A stretch of 64,000 bases of DNA from Streptomyces liliiviolaceus (GCF_018070025.1 NZ_JAGPYQ010000002.1:1240001-1304000), one strand, 5' to 3'. Shown: positions 8,015 through 16,568, counted from the first letter of the stretch. Program-made: numbers and translations. The notes: generated by a model from the letters alone, not told the origin.

Positions 8015-9052
8015 GTGCTCGGTTGCGTGATCCACGGCCAGGGGGACCTGCGCGTGGACGAACTCCCCACTCCCTCCCCCGGCCCCGGCGAGGCGCTCGT
8101 CGCCGTGCGCTACGGCGGGGTGTGCGGGTCCGATCTCCACTACTGGCGGCACGGCGGGGTGGGCGACTTCCGGCTCCGCGAGCCGATGGTCCTCGGCCAC
8201 GAGATCGTGGGCACGGTCCTCGCGTACGGAGCCGGGGCCGACGCGGCTCCCGCCCCGGGTACGGCGGTCGCGGTGCACCCCGCCACCCCGTGCGGGGTGT
8301 GCCCGGAGTGCGCGGCCGGCCGCCGGAACGTATGCCGTGACACCCGCTACCTAGGCAGCGCGGCCCGCACCCCGCATGTACAGGGCGGGTTCGCGGCACA
8401 AGTCGTCGTACCCGTCGACCAGTTGAGGCCGCTGCCCGCGGGTCTCCCGCTGCGGCGGGCCGCCCTGGCCGAGCCGCTGTCGGTCGCCCTGCACGCGGTG
8501 CGCCGGGCCGGCGACGTGCGCGGCAAGCGCGTCCTGGTGACGGGTGCCGGTCCTATCGGCTGTCTGGTCGTCGCGGCGGCGAAGGCGGCGGGGGCCGCGC
8601 ACGTGACGGCGACCGACCTGCTGCCCCGGGCACTGGAGTACGCGGTGGCCGCGGGCGCCGACTCCACCGTACGCGCGGACGAACCGGCCTCCCCCGATCG
8701 GCCGTCGGAGGTGGACGCGGCGGTCGAGGCCTCCGGGGTAGCGGCCGGCCTGGACACCTGCCTGCGCCTGGTGCGACGCGGCGGGACCGTGGTCCAGCTC
8801 GGCATGCTCCCGCCCGGCCGGAGCGACTTCCCCGGCAATCTCCTGGTCAGCCGGGAGATCGACCTCCGGGGAGCGTTCCGCTTCGACGAGGAGTTCGACG
8901 ACGCGCTCGCGCTCCTGTCGAAGGAGCCACGCCTCGACGACTTGATCAGCGCGGTCATCCCCCTCCCCCAAGCGACATCGGCCTTCACCCTGGCGGCAGA
9001 CAGAGCAAAGTCCTGCAAGGTCCTGCTGGACTTCAGCTCCCAAGCCCCTTAG
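8015..9052 (+). CDS. idnD: Zinc alcohol dehydrogenase, L-idonate 5-dehydrogenase-like
   Basis: 345 aa medium-chain dehydrogenase. The catalytic zinc ligands are in GVCGSDLHYW and GHEIVG, the structural zinc cluster is CGVCPECAAGRRNVC and the Rossmann motif is GAGPIG. L-idonate dehydrogenase oxidises L-idonate to 5-ketogluconate, which the neighbouring SDR would reduce to gluconate. The substrate is inferred from the gene order gntK-gntP-idnO-idnD. The start is GTG. It is the last gene of the operon and is followed by a repeat-rich spacer. Confidence 0.82.
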   Translation: MLGCVIHGQGDLRVDELPTPSPGPGEALVAVRYGGVCGSDLHYWRHGGVGDFRLREPMVLGHEIVGTVLAYGAGADAAPAPGTAVAVHPATPCGVCPECAAGRRNVCRDTRYLGSAARTPHVQGGFAAQVVVPVDQLRPLPAGLPLRRAALAEPLSVALHAVRRAGDVRGKRVLVTGAGPIGCLVVAAAKAAGAAHVTATDLLPRALEYAVAAGADSTVRADEPASPDRPSEVDAAVEASGVAAGLDTCLRLVRRGGTVVQLGMLPPGRSDFPGNLLVSREIDLRGAFRFDEEFDDALALLSKEPRLDDLISAVIPLPQATSAFTLAADRAKSCKVLLDFSSQAP

Positions 9053-9145
9053 GGGCGCGGGGGAACAGCGCAGCTTCTGGGGGCGCGGGGAACGGCGCAG
9101 TCTTTCGTCTTTAAGGGGCGCGGGGAACTGCGCGGCCAGCCCCCA
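9050..9145. repeat. Cluster of three GGGGCGCGGGGAAC-type repeats
   Basis: Three diverged copies of GGGGCGCGGGGAACNGCGC in tandem, just downstream of the idonate/gluconate operon. They match the repeat at 4233 in the same orientation and the one at 15167 in the opposite orientation. Confidence 0.75.
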
Positions 9146-9242
9146 CAACCGGCCACTTCCCCACACACCAGGAACCACACGAGCCCCACAGAAGTCTCCC
9201 TTCACGCAAGTGATCACGCTCGCAGCGGAAGAGAGAGCCACC

Positions 9243-10175
9243 TTGAAAAGCTCAATCCCCCACCCCACCCGCCGAACCGCGCTGGCCCTGAGCGCCGGCG
9301 CCGCACTGGTCACCGGCGCGGCCCCGTCGGCCCACGCGGCAGCGAAGCCGAAGCCGAAGGCGAACACGGCGGACCACGACATCGGCAGAGCGCTCGCAGA
9401 GCTGGAGCACACCCACAACGCCCGCCTCGGCGTCTACGCCCACAACACCGTCACGGGCAGGACCGTGCGGTACCGCGCGGACGAGACCTTCCCGATGTGT
9501 TCGGTCTTCAAGACCCTCGCCGCCGCGGCCGTCCTGCGGGACCTCGACCGCCGCGGCGAGTTCCTGGGCCTGGTGATCAGGTACACCGAGCAGGACCTCA
9601 CGGACGCCGGAGGCTCCCCCGTGACGGGCCGCCCGGAGAACCTCGCGGGCGGCATGACCGTCGCCGCGCTGTGCCACGCGGCCATGGCGCACAGCGACAA
9701 CGCCGCGGCGAACCTGCTGCTGCGCGAACTGGGCGGCCCGACCGCGATCACCCGCTTCTGCCGCTCGATCGGGGACCCCGTGACCCGCCTCGACCGCTGG
9801 GAGCCCGCGCTGAACTCGGCCGAGCCGTGGCGTACGACGGACATCACCAGCCCCGCCGCCGCCGGGCGGACGTACGCGAGGCTCGCCCTCGGTGACGCGC
9901 TCGTGCCCCGGGACAGGCGGCAGCTGACCGAGTGGCTGCTGGCCAACACCACCAGCACGAATCGTTTCCGCAAGGGCCTGCCCGCGGACTGGGCGCTCGG
10001 CGACAAGACGGGCACGGGCAAGTACGGCACGACCAACGACGTGGGCATCGCCTGGACCCCGGACGGTGCACCGGTCGTGCTGTCGGTCCTGTCCACCACG
10101 TCCGACCCGGACGCCCCGATGGACGAACCGCTCGTCGCCGGGGCGGCCGAACTCCTGGCGACGGCGCTGGGCTAG
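9243..10175 (+). CDS. Secreted class A beta-lactamase
   Basis: 310 aa. A Tat-like signal (TRRTALALSAGAALVTG, cleavage near AHA-AA) is followed by the class A fold. Active-site elements are all present: S-x-x-K in CSVFK, SDN, EPALN (the general-base Glu) and KTGTG. It hydrolyses beta-lactams outside the cell. I chose the TTG start because GGAAGAGAG lies about eight bases upstream; an in-frame GTG 11 codons earlier lacks a ribosome binding site. Cys directly precedes the active Ser, but the Cys238 partner found in KPC-like carbapenemases is absent. It is a single-gene unit. Confidence 0.92.
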   Translation: MKSSIPHPTRRTALALSAGAALVTGAAPSAHAAAKPKPKANTADHDIGRALAELEHTHNARLGVYAHNTVTGRTVRYRADETFPMCSVFKTLAAAAVLRDLDRRGEFLGLVIRYTEQDLTDAGGSPVTGRPENLAGGMTVAALCHAAMAHSDNAAANLLLRELGGPTAITRFCRSIGDPVTRLDRWEPALNSAEPWRTTDITSPAAAGRTYARLALGDALVPRDRRQLTEWLLANTTSTNRFRKGLPADWALGDKTGTGKYGTTNDVGIAWTPDGAPVVLSVLSTTSDPDAPMDEPLVAGAAELLATALG

Positions 10176-10203
10176 GAACTGTCCGACCAGCCCCGTCCGC
10201 CGG

Positions 10204-10932
10204 TCACGGCCGCCAGAGCGGATGCTCCCGCTCGGCCCACTCCCGGCTGACCGAGCCCGTCCGCAGTCCCCGCCGGGACTCCGGGCGGGCGAGGGCCATC
10301 CCGATGTGCCCCGCGAGGACGAGCCCGATGGTCAGCGCGAGCCAGTCGTGGACGAAGGTCGCGCTCGTGCGCCAGACCAGCGGCGCGAGGTGGGTGAACC
10401 ACATCAGCAGCCCCGTGCCGACCATGACGAGCACGGCCCCGGCGATCCAGGCGGCGTACGTCTTCTGCCCGGCGTTGAACTTCCCGGCCGGCCGGGACTC
10501 CGGCCGGGCGTCGCGGCGCAGGGCGGAGCGCAGCCAGACCTTGTCGTGCGGCCCGAAGCGGTTGAGCAGCCGCAGGTCCGCCCGGAAGGCGCGCGAGGCG
10601 AGTCCGGCGAGGACGGGCACGGGGAGCAGCAGCCCGGACCACTCGTGCACGCGCACGACCAGCGCGCGGCGGCCGACGAGTTCGGCGAGCTGGGGCAGGT
10701 AGAGGCAGCCCGCGGTCAGCACGCACAGCCCCATCAGGAGGGCCGTGGTCCGGTGGACCCAGCGTTCGGCGGGCGTGAAGCGGCGCACCCGCAGCGCACC
10801 CGCGAGCCGCTCCCCGGCTTCCGAGGCGGCCTCCGGCGCGGCTGCCTCCGGCGCGGCTCCCGACGCGGCCTCCGATGCGACGTCCGACGCGGCTTCCGGT
10901 GTCTTCGAGGCGTCGGTCTCAGGTGGTCTCAT
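10204..10932 (-). CDS. Cytochrome b (formate-dehydrogenase gamma/b561-type) membrane subunit
   Basis: About 242 aa with an alanine/glutamate-rich N-terminal tail (first 45 residues), then four hydrophobic segments. Histidines suited to bind two b hemes lie in ERWVHRTT, RVHEWSG, FVHDWLAL and LAGHIGM. The family passes electrons between the quinone pool and a partner oxidoreductase. The start overlaps the 3' end of the upstream molybdopterin oxidoreductase gene by 14 bp, implying coupled translation and a two-subunit complex, comparable in logic to MsrPQ but with a different cytochrome family. A GTG two codons earlier is an alternative start. Confidence 0.83.
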   Translation of the reverse strand: MRPPETDASKTPEAASDVASEAASGAAPEAAAPEAASEAGERLAGALRVRRFTPAERWVHRTTALLMGLCVLTAGCLYLPQLAELVGRRALVVRVHEWSGLLLPVPVLAGLASRAFRADLRLLNRFGPHDKVWLRSALRRDARPESRPAGKFNAGQKTYAAWIAGAVLVMVGTGLLMWFTHLAPLVWRTSATFVHDWLALTIGLVLAGHIGMALARPESRRGLRTGSVSREWAEREHPLWRP

Positions 10933-11707
10933 CGTCACGTCCGTTCGACCGGCCGACCCACGCGTCCACGTCGTAGCCCCGCTCTTCCCAGTAGCCGGGG
11001 CGGACGTCCGAGGTGACGGTGATGCCGGAGAGCCACTTCGCCGACTTGTAGAAGTACATGGGGGCGACGTAGAGGCGGACGGGTCCGCCGTGGGCGTGGT
11101 TGATGTCCTTGTCCTGCATGCGCAGGGCGACCATGACGTCGGCGCGGCGGGCCTGGTCCAGCGTCAGGCTCTCCGAGTACGCCCCGTCGAAGCAGGTGAA
11201 GCGCACTGCCCCGGCCGAAGGGCGCACCCCCGCGGCGTCCAGCAGCCGGGACAGGCGTACCCCTTCGAAGGGGGTGTCGGGTACCCGCCAGCCGGTGACG
11301 CACTGGACGTCACGGACCATCCGCGTCTGCGGCAGGGCGCGCAGGTCGGACAGGGTGTACGTGCCGGGGTGGTCGACCAGGCCGTCGATCTTCAGGCGGT
11401 AGGAGTCCTCGTCCTTGTGCGGGACGGAGGAGGTGACGGAGTAGTAGCGGAAGCCGCCGCCGTTGGGGAGCAGGCCGGTCAGACCGGTGGGGTCCTTGTC
11501 GGCGGCGCCGCCGAGGAAGGATTCCAGACCGCGCTGGAGGGTGGGCGCGGTGACCACACCGAGGGCGCCGAGTCCGAGCATCCCGAGCATGAGCCGTCGC
11601 CCCACCGGGGCGCCGCCCTCCTCGGGACCGCCCGATACGGGACCGCCGAATACGGGCTCTCCCGATCCGGGGTCTCCCGCGGCCGTTGACGAAGGTTCCG
11701 GTTTCAC
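10919..11707 (-). CDS. Molybdopterin-dependent oxidoreductase (sulfite oxidase fold)
   Basis: Up to 262 aa. A low-complexity N-terminus is followed by a GRRLMLGMLGLGALG signal or anchor segment and the SUOX-type molybdopterin domain. The Mo-ligand Cys is in VQCVTGW, and GGPVRLYVAPMYFYKSAKW is typical of the family. It probably acts at the outer face of the membrane with the co-transcribed cytochrome b. The start is uncertain: the GTG used here has no ribosome binding site, whereas GTG at 11605 (VGRRLMLG) has GGAGGG about ten bases upstream. The substrate is unknown. Confidence 0.82.
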   Translation of the reverse strand: MKPEPSSTAAGDPGSGEPVFGGPVSGGPEEGGAPVGRRLMLGMLGLGALGVVTAPTLQRGLESFLGGAADKDPTGLTGLLPNGGGFRYYSVTSSVPHKDEDSYRLKIDGLVDHPGTYTLSDLRALPQTRMVRDVQCVTGWRVPDTPFEGVRLSRLLDAAGVRPSAGAVRFTCFDGAYSESLTLDQARRADVMVALRMQDKDINHAHGGPVRLYVAPMYFYKSAKWLSGITVTSDVRPGYWEERGYDVDAWVGRSNGRDDETT

Positions 11708-11719
11708 ACACTGATTCGA

Positions 11720-11756
11720 GCACCCTCGGCCGCCAGAAGCCAGCGGCCGAGGGTGC
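11720..11756 (-). terminator. 14-bp stem hairpin between FAD dehydrogenase and Mo-oxidoreductase genes
   Basis: GCACCCTCGGCCGC and its exact complement are separated by nine bases. The position fits a terminator for the upstream minus-strand FAD dehydrogenase gene. It also lies only 12 bases ahead of the longest possible Mo-oxidoreductase start, which favours the shorter start for that gene. There is no T-run, as is usual in Streptomyces. Confidence 0.65.
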
Positions 11757-11853
11757 CCGTCAGAGTTCCGTAAGGACTTCTTACGGGTTTCTCAGGAACT
11801 GCGGCCGCCCTCGTCGGGGGTGGGGCGTCACCGCCGTGAGTCGAGCCGCACCG

Positions 11854-13509
11854 TCAGTCCACGGCCTTCGCCGCGGCCCGTCCCGCCGTGCGGCCGGAGA
11901 ACAGGCAGCCGCCCAGGAAGGTCCCTTCGAGGGCGCGGTAGCCATGCACTCCGCCGCCGCCGAAACCGGCCGCCTCGCCCGCCGCGTACACCCCGGTCAG
12001 CGGGTCGCCGCCCTCGGTGAGCACCTGCGACGAGAGGTCGGTCTCCAGGCCGCCGAGCGTCTTGCGAGTGAGGATGTTGAGGCGGACGGCGACGAGCGGG
12101 CCGGCCTTGGGGTCGAGGATGCGGTGCGGGGTCGCCGTACGGGTCAGCCGGTCGCCGAGGTAGGCGCGGGAGCCGCGGACGGCCGTCACCTGGAGGTCCT
12201 TGGTGAAGGGGTTGGCGATCTCTCGGTCGCGTGCGGTGATCACACGGCGCAGCTCCGCCTCGTCGATGAGCGGCTCCTTGGTGAGGGCGTTCATCCCGCG
12301 GACGAGTGCGGCGAGGTCCTTCTCGACGACGAAGTCGACGCCCTTGTCCATGAACGCCTGCACCGGCCCCGGCACATCGGCCCGCGCCCGCTGGAAGACG
12401 CCCTTGACGGACTTGCCGGTGAAGTCGGGGTTCTGCTCGGAGCCGGAGAGCGCGAACTCCTTGCCGATGATCTTCTGGTCGAGCACGAACCACGTGTAGT
12501 CGTAGCCCGTGCCCATGATGTGCTCCAGCGTGCCGAGCGTGTCGAAGCCCGGGAACAGCGGTACGGGCAGCCGGTTGCCGCGGGCGTCCAGCCAGAGCGA
12601 GGACGGGCCGGGGAGGATACGGATGCCGTGCTTGTCCCAGACGGGGTTCCAGTTCTGGATGCCCTCGGTGTAGTGCCACATGCGGTCGCGGTTGATGAAG
12701 TGAGCGCCCGCGTCCTCCGCGACACCGAGCATCCGGCCGTCCACGTGCGCGGGCACCCCGGAGATCATCCGCTCGGGCGGGGCGCCGAGGCGCTCGGGCC
12801 AGTTGGCGCGTACGAGTTCGTGGTTGCCGCCGATGCCGCCCGAGGTGACGATCACCGCCTGGGCCCGCAGCTCGAAGGCGCCGGTGACCGTGCGGGCGCT
12901 GGCCCGGCCGCGTTCGACGCCCGACGGCTCCAGGATCTCGCCGCTCACCGTGTCGACCGCGCCCGCGCTGCGCGACAGACCCGTCACCCGGTGGCGGAAC
13001 TTCAGCTGTACGAGGCCGCGCGCCACGCCCTCGCGGACCCGCCGCTCGAAGGGGGCGACGACACCGGGGCCCGTACCCCAGGTGATGTGGAAACGCGGCA
13101 CGGAGTTGCCGTGGCCGTTCGCGTCGTAGCCGCCGCGCTCGGCCCAGCTGACCACCGGGAACCAGCGCACGCCCTGCTTGTGCAGCCAGCTCCGCTTCTC
13201 GCCGGCCGCGAAGTCGACGTACGCCTCGGCCCATTTGCGGGGCCAGTGGTCCTCCGGACGGTCGAAGGCCGCGGTGCCCATCCAGTCCTGGAGGGCCAGC
13301 GCGCGGCTGTCCTTGATCCGCATCCGGCGCTGTTCGGGCGAGTCCACGAAGAACAGACCGCCGAACGACCAGTGCGCCTGGCCGCCGATCGACTGCTCCG
13401 GCTCCTGGTCGAGGAGGATCACCTTGCGCCCCGCGTCGACGAGTTCCGCGGTCGCCGCGAGCCCGGCGAGCCCCGCTCCGATCACGATCACATCTGCGTC
13501 GTACGCCAT
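11854..13509 (-). CDS. FAD-binding dehydrogenase (fumarate reductase/ketosteroid dehydrogenase-like)
   Basis: 551 aa flavoprotein. The N-terminal dinucleotide-binding motif is VIGAGLAGLAATAEL with LLDQEPEQSIGGQ after it, and a C-terminal FAD-contact segment GVYAAGEAAGFGGGGVHGY is present. It belongs to the group annotated as FAD-binding dehydrogenases related to succinate/fumarate flavoproteins and KstD; no signature residue lets me name the substrate. The gene is transcribed alone, divergent from a DMT transporter, with a TetR-type palindrome in the shared promoter region and a strong hairpin after its stop. Confidence 0.83.
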   Translation of the reverse strand: MAYDADVIVIGAGLAGLAATAELVDAGRKVILLDQEPEQSIGGQAHWSFGGLFFVDSPEQRRMRIKDSRALALQDWMGTAAFDRPEDHWPRKWAEAYVDFAAGEKRSWLHKQGVRWFPVVSWAERGGYDANGHGNSVPRFHITWGTGPGVVAPFERRVREGVARGLVQLKFRHRVTGLSRSAGAVDTVSGEILEPSGVERGRASARTVTGAFELRAQAVIVTSGGIGGNHELVRANWPERLGAPPERMISGVPAHVDGRMLGVAEDAGAHFINRDRMWHYTEGIQNWNPVWDKHGIRILPGPSSLWLDARGNRLPVPLFPGFDTLGTLEHIMGTGYDYTWFVLDQKIIGKEFALSGSEQNPDFTGKSVKGVFQRARADVPGPVQAFMDKGVDFVVEKDLAALVRGMNALTKEPLIDEAELRRVITARDREIANPFTKDLQVTAVRGSRAYLGDRLTRTATPHRILDPKAGPLVAVRLNILTRKTLGGLETDLSSQVLTEGGDPLTGVYAAGEAAGFGGGGVHGYRALEGTFLGGCLFSGRTAGRAAAKAVD

Positions 13510-13533
13510 GGGCGGGTCCTCCTGGGGCTTGTT

Positions 13534-13557
13534 ACCGACCGGTCGTTACCGGTCGGT
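13534..13557. promoter_or_regulatory. Inverted repeat, TetR-type operator candidate
   Basis: ACCGACCGGT, four bases, ACCGGTCGGT: a perfect 10-bp inverted repeat in the divergent promoter of the FAD dehydrogenase and DMT transporter genes. The core CCGACCGGT recurs in the palindrome at 16569-16580. Confidence 0.6.
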
Positions 13558-13672
13558 CAGATCCTTGGGCAACGGAGTGACCCAGTCAACTGCCGGGCCG
13601 CCGGTACTCGGGCTACAGTCGATCGCAACCACACCCCGCCCCGTCACCGTCCGAAGTCTTGAGGTACGCAGC

Positions 13673-14563
13673 GTGTCGGTTCTGGTTCTCGTCCTCGCCG
13701 TCGGCGCGGCCTGCTGTCTGGGCGTCGGTTTCGTCCTCCAGCAGAACGCGGCGTCGCACGCTCCCCTGGGCGACTTCCTCTCCCCCCGGCTGCTCCTCGA
13801 CCTCGTGAAGGTGCCGCGCTGGCTCGGCGGCATCGGGTTCATGGCCGTGGGCATGGTGCTCGGCGCGATCGCGCTGGCGCACGGCGAGGTGTCCCTCGTC
13901 GAGCCGCTGCTCGCCACGAATCTGCTCTTCGCGCTCGTCCTCTCCCGCCGCCAGACCCGCCAGCCGCTCGGCAGACAGGGCTGGGGCGGGCTCCTGCTGC
14001 TGGCCGGCGGGGTGACGGCGTTCATCGTGGCCGGGCAGCCGAGGGGCGGCGACGCGATCTCCGACCCGGTACGGCACTGGCTGATCATCGGCGTGATGGT
14101 GGGCCTCGCCCTGCTCCTCACCGCGTACGCCAAACGGTCCCGGCTCAGCTCGGGCCCCGCGCTCGGGGTGGCGGCGGGGCTGCTGTACGGGGTCCAGGAC
14201 GCGCTCACCCGGGTGAGCGGGACCCGCTTCTCCGACGGCGGCTGGGTCGCGCTCGCCACGGGCTGGCAGCTGTACGCGGTCGTCGCCCTCGGGATCACGG
14301 GGCTCGTGCTCGTCCAGAGCGCCTTCGAGACCGCGCCGCTGCGGATGTCGCTGCCCGCGCTCACCGCCGCGCAGCCGCTCGCCGGGATCGCCTGCGGGGT
14401 GGGTTTCCTCGGGGACCGGCTGCGGGCCGACACCGGGGCGCTGGCCTGGGAGGCCGCGGGACTCGCCGGGATCGTGACCGGGGTCGTCCTGCTGGGGCTG
14501 CATCCCGCGATGCCGAACGGGGTGGCGCTCAAGGAGCGGCTGCGGGACCTGCAGCCGCGCTGA
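13673..14563 (+). CDS. DMT/EamA-type transporter
   Basis: 296 aa with about ten hydrophobic helices (for example VLVLVLAVGAACCLGVG, GLLLLAGGVTAFIVAG, AWEAAGLAGIVTGVVLL). This matches the DMT-superfamily proteins common in actinomycetes that carry VSLVEPLLATNLLFALVLSR. Its substrate is unknown; the family exports metabolites or transports magnesium-like cations. I chose the GTG of VSVLVLVL, ten bases after a GAGG, because upstream sequence in frame is not membrane-like. It is divergent from the FAD dehydrogenase. Confidence 0.8.
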   Translation: MSVLVLVLAVGAACCLGVGFVLQQNAASHAPLGDFLSPRLLLDLVKVPRWLGGIGFMAVGMVLGAIALAHGEVSLVEPLLATNLLFALVLSRRQTRQPLGRQGWGGLLLLAGGVTAFIVAGQPRGGDAISDPVRHWLIIGVMVGLALLLTAYAKRSRLSSGPALGVAAGLLYGVQDALTRVSGTRFSDGGWVALATGWQLYAVVALGITGLVLVQSAFETAPLRMSLPALTAAQPLAGIACGVGFLGDRLRADTGALAWEAAGLAGIVTGVVLLGLHPAMPNGVALKERLRDLQPR

Positions 14564-14626
14564 CCCCTCCCTCACCGGACGGGGCGGGCCGCCGGAGGGC
14601 TGCCGGAGGGCTGCTTTGATGGGCGG

Positions 14627-15148
14627 ATGAGTTCCGCTGACGAGATTCTCGACGTCGTCGACGAGCACGACGAGGTGGTGGGCCGGGCCCGGCGCGGGGA
14701 CGTGTACGCGCGCGGGATGCGGCACCGCTGCGCGTTCATCCAGGTCACGGACGCGCAGGGGCGCCTGTTCGTGCACCGGCGCACGTCGACCAAGCTGGTG
14801 TTCCCCTCCCTGTACGACATGTTCGTCGGCGGGGTGGTGGGCGCGGGCGAGAGCTACGACGAGGCGGCGCTGCGCGAGGCCGAGGAGGAGCTGGGGGTCT
14901 CGGGGCTGGCCCGGCCCACCTTCCTGTTCAAGTTCCTGTACGAGGACGGGGCCGGGAAGAGCTGGTGGTCGGCCGTGTACGAGGTGCGGTGCGAGATTCC
15001 GGTGCGGCCGCAGGTGGAGGAGGTCGCCTGGCACGCGTTCCTCTCCGAGGGGGAGGTGGAGGAGCGGCTGGGGGTGTGGGAGTTCGTGCCGGACGGGCTC
15101 GCCGCGTACTCGCGGCTGCGGGCGTTTCGGGAGGGGGCAGCGGGGTGA
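14627..15148 (+). CDS. Nudix hydrolase (isopentenyl-diphosphate isomerase-like subfamily)
   Basis: 173 aa. The Nudix box lies at about residues 66-90: G(5x)E(7x)REAEEELG, seen as GAGESYDEAALREAEEELGV. The N-terminus DEILDVVDEHDEVVGRARRG and the MRHRCAFIQV strand resemble YfcD-type Nudix enzymes. These hydrolyse nucleoside-diphosphate-linked compounds; the actual substrate is unknown. Located 63 bp after the DMT transporter gene on the same strand. Confidence 0.88.
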   Translation: MSSADEILDVVDEHDEVVGRARRGDVYARGMRHRCAFIQVTDAQGRLFVHRRTSTKLVFPSLYDMFVGGVVGAGESYDEAALREAEEELGVSGLARPTFLFKFLYEDGAGKSWWSAVYEVRCEIPVRPQVEEVAWHAFLSEGEVEERLGVWEFVPDGLAAYSRLRAFREGAAG

Positions 15149-15166
15149 GGTGCGTTCTCCTGTGCG

Positions 15167-15262
15167 GGCCGGTGGGGGCTGGTCGCGCCGTTCCCCGCGC
15201 CCCTTACAGACAAAAGATTGCGCCGTTCCCCGCGCCCCCAGGCGGGGCCTTCGGCCCCATGG
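15167..15262. repeat. Inverted-orientation copies of the GGGGCGCGGGGAAC-type repeat
   Basis: Two copies of GCGCCGTTCCCCGCGCCCC (the reverse complement of the repeats at 4233 and 9050) separated by about 20 bases, ahead of the DUF202 pair. Confidence 0.7.
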
Positions 15263-15286
15263 AGGGGTGCCGGTAGGGTCGCTCGT

Positions 15287-15679
15287 GTGATCGAGTTTGT
15301 GCGGAACGTCCGGTTGTGGTTCGCGCCTGAGCGGATCGGGGAAGAGGGGGTCACCCCCGACTACCGGTTCTCGCTGGCGAACGAGCGGACGTTCCTGGCG
15401 TGGCTGCGGACCTCGCTCGCCCTGATCGGCGGCGGCTTCGCCGTGGACCAGTTCCTGCCGGACCTGCGCTGGGAGTGGCGGGCCGGACTGGCGCTCGGGC
15501 TGCTGGCCGCGGGCGTGCTGTGCGCGCTGCGGTCGGTGAACCACTGGGTCCGCTGCGAGCGCGCGATGCGCAGGGGCGAGGACCTGCCCGTGTCCCGCTT
15601 CCCGGCCCTGCTGAGCATCGGTGTCGCCCTGGTGGCCATCGCGATGGTGGTGGTCGTGCTGGCGGGGTGGGAGTCGTGA
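15287..15679 (+). CDS. DUF202 (YidH-type) membrane protein
   Basis: 130 aa. It contains the DUF202 signature DYRFSLANERTFLAWLRTSLALIGGG, followed by two further hydrophobic helices (AGLALGLLAAGVLCAL and IGVALVAIAMVVVVLAG), giving three membrane segments. The molecular function is unknown. The start is GTG (VIEFVRNVRLW), with GTAGGG upstream. It shares a four-base GTGA overlap with the next gene, a second DUF202 protein, so they form a translationally coupled pair. Confidence 0.85.
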   Translation: MIEFVRNVRLWFAPERIGEEGVTPDYRFSLANERTFLAWLRTSLALIGGGFAVDQFLPDLRWEWRAGLALGLLAAGVLCALRSVNHWVRCERAMRRGEDLPVSRFPALLSIGVALVAIAMVVVVLAGWES

Positions 15680-16005
15680 CCGCAAGCACCGGCGGGCCGG
15701 GCGGCCGGGACCCGGGACTCCAGCCCGAACGCACCCGGCTGGCCTGGCGGCGGACGACCCTCGCGGCGACCGTGGCCGCCGTGCTCGCCGGGAAGTCGGC
15801 ACTGCGCGACGGACCGGGCGTGACCGCACTGCTGGTGTGCGCGATGTGCTGTGCGCTGTGGCTTGGCTTCCTGGCCGTGGCGCACCGGCGGATCCGCGCC
15901 CTGTCCGGGAGCGTGCCCCCGGAGGCGTTCACCCCCCGGCACGCGAGCACCGCCGCCCTGTGCACGATCGCGCTGGCCCTCTGCGCGGCGGCGCTGGTCT
16001 TCTAG
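15676..16005 (+). CDS. DUF202 membrane protein, second member of pair
   Basis: 109 aa. The short DUF202 core LQPERTRLAWRRTTLAATV is followed by hydrophobic segments (TALLVCAMCCALWLGFLAV and ALCTIALALCAAALVF). Its GTG start overlaps the stop of the preceding DUF202 gene (GTGA). The tandem arrangement of a longer and a shorter DUF202 protein is common in actinomycetes and suggests a heteromeric membrane complex of unknown role. Confidence 0.85.
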   Translation: MTASTGGPGGRDPGLQPERTRLAWRRTTLAATVAAVLAGKSALRDGPGVTALLVCAMCCALWLGFLAVAHRRIRALSGSVPPEAFTPRHASTAALCTIALALCAAALVF

Positions 16006-16121
16006 CCCTCACCCGCTGAGGATCCGAGGACGATTCTGTGCCGTTTTGGACGGATATATTGCGGTTCGTGTGGCTAGCCTGGCCGACGTCATACTCCGCA
16101 CCTCGAAGGCGAGCGAGCACC

Positions 16122-16421
16122 ATGACCACCACCCTCCACCAAGAACACCCCTCCCATCAGCACGCCCACGGCCCGGACTGCGGGCACGCCGAGGTACCGC
16201 ACGGCGACCACGTCGACTACGCGCACGACGGACATCTGCACCGCAGGCACGCGGAGCACTGGGACGAGTGCGAGCCGGCCGGGCACGTCTCCCACGCCGG
16301 GCACAGCCATGAGCACGGCGACGGCTGCGGACACCCGGCCGTGCCGCACGGCGACCACGTCGACTACGTTCATGACGGTCACCGCCACGCCCGTCACGAG
16401 GGGCACTGGGACGACCACTAG
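16122..16421 (+). CDS. Histidine-rich two-repeat protein, probable metal binding
   Basis: 99 aa, unusually rich in His (about a quarter of residues) and Asp/Glu. It consists of two near-identical units, CGHAEVPHGDHVDYAHDGHL and CGHPAVPHGDHVDYVHDGHR, each followed by a H-x(2-3)-H-x(2)-HWD segment and linked by HVSHAGHSHEHGDG. There is no signal peptide or membrane segment, so it is likely cytosolic. Similar His-rich proteins in actinobacteria are often mislabelled as zinc transporter permeases. I infer zinc or nickel buffering, which is not demonstrated. It stands alone, closed by a strong terminator. Confidence 0.75.
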   Translation: MTTTLHQEHPSHQHAHGPDCGHAEVPHGDHVDYAHDGHLHRRHAEHWDECEPAGHVSHAGHSHEHGDGCGHPAVPHGDHVDYVHDGHRHARHEGHWDDH

Positions 16422-16466
16422 GCAGCCGAGCAGCGCGGGGCCCGACGGCCCCGTGGAGATCCAGGG

Positions 16467-16497
16467 ACCCCCGGGCCGCAGGTGACGGCCCGGGGGT
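16467..16497 (+). terminator. Intrinsic terminator after the His-rich gene
   Basis: ACCCCCGGGCCG, seven-base loop, CGGCCCGGGGGT, then TT: a perfect 12-bp stem 45 bases after the stop codon. Confidence 0.85.
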
Positions 16498-16568
16498 TTC
16501 CCATGGTCTTTGATGGTCCTTGGTGGCCGAGACGCCGGTCACGTTTCGTTTGCCCACTGGACGGCATA

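Noticed and set aside
9243..10175. KPC-like carbapenemase
   Set aside because: Cys before the active Ser is present, but the disulfide partner at the 238 position is not. This fits ordinary Streptomyces class A enzymes.
11686..13662. 658-codon plus-strand open frame
   Set aside because: It lies opposite the FAD dehydrogenase, whose flavin motifs are clear; the product is low-complexity Arg/Gly/Ala/Pro sequence typical of antisense frames in GC-rich DNA.
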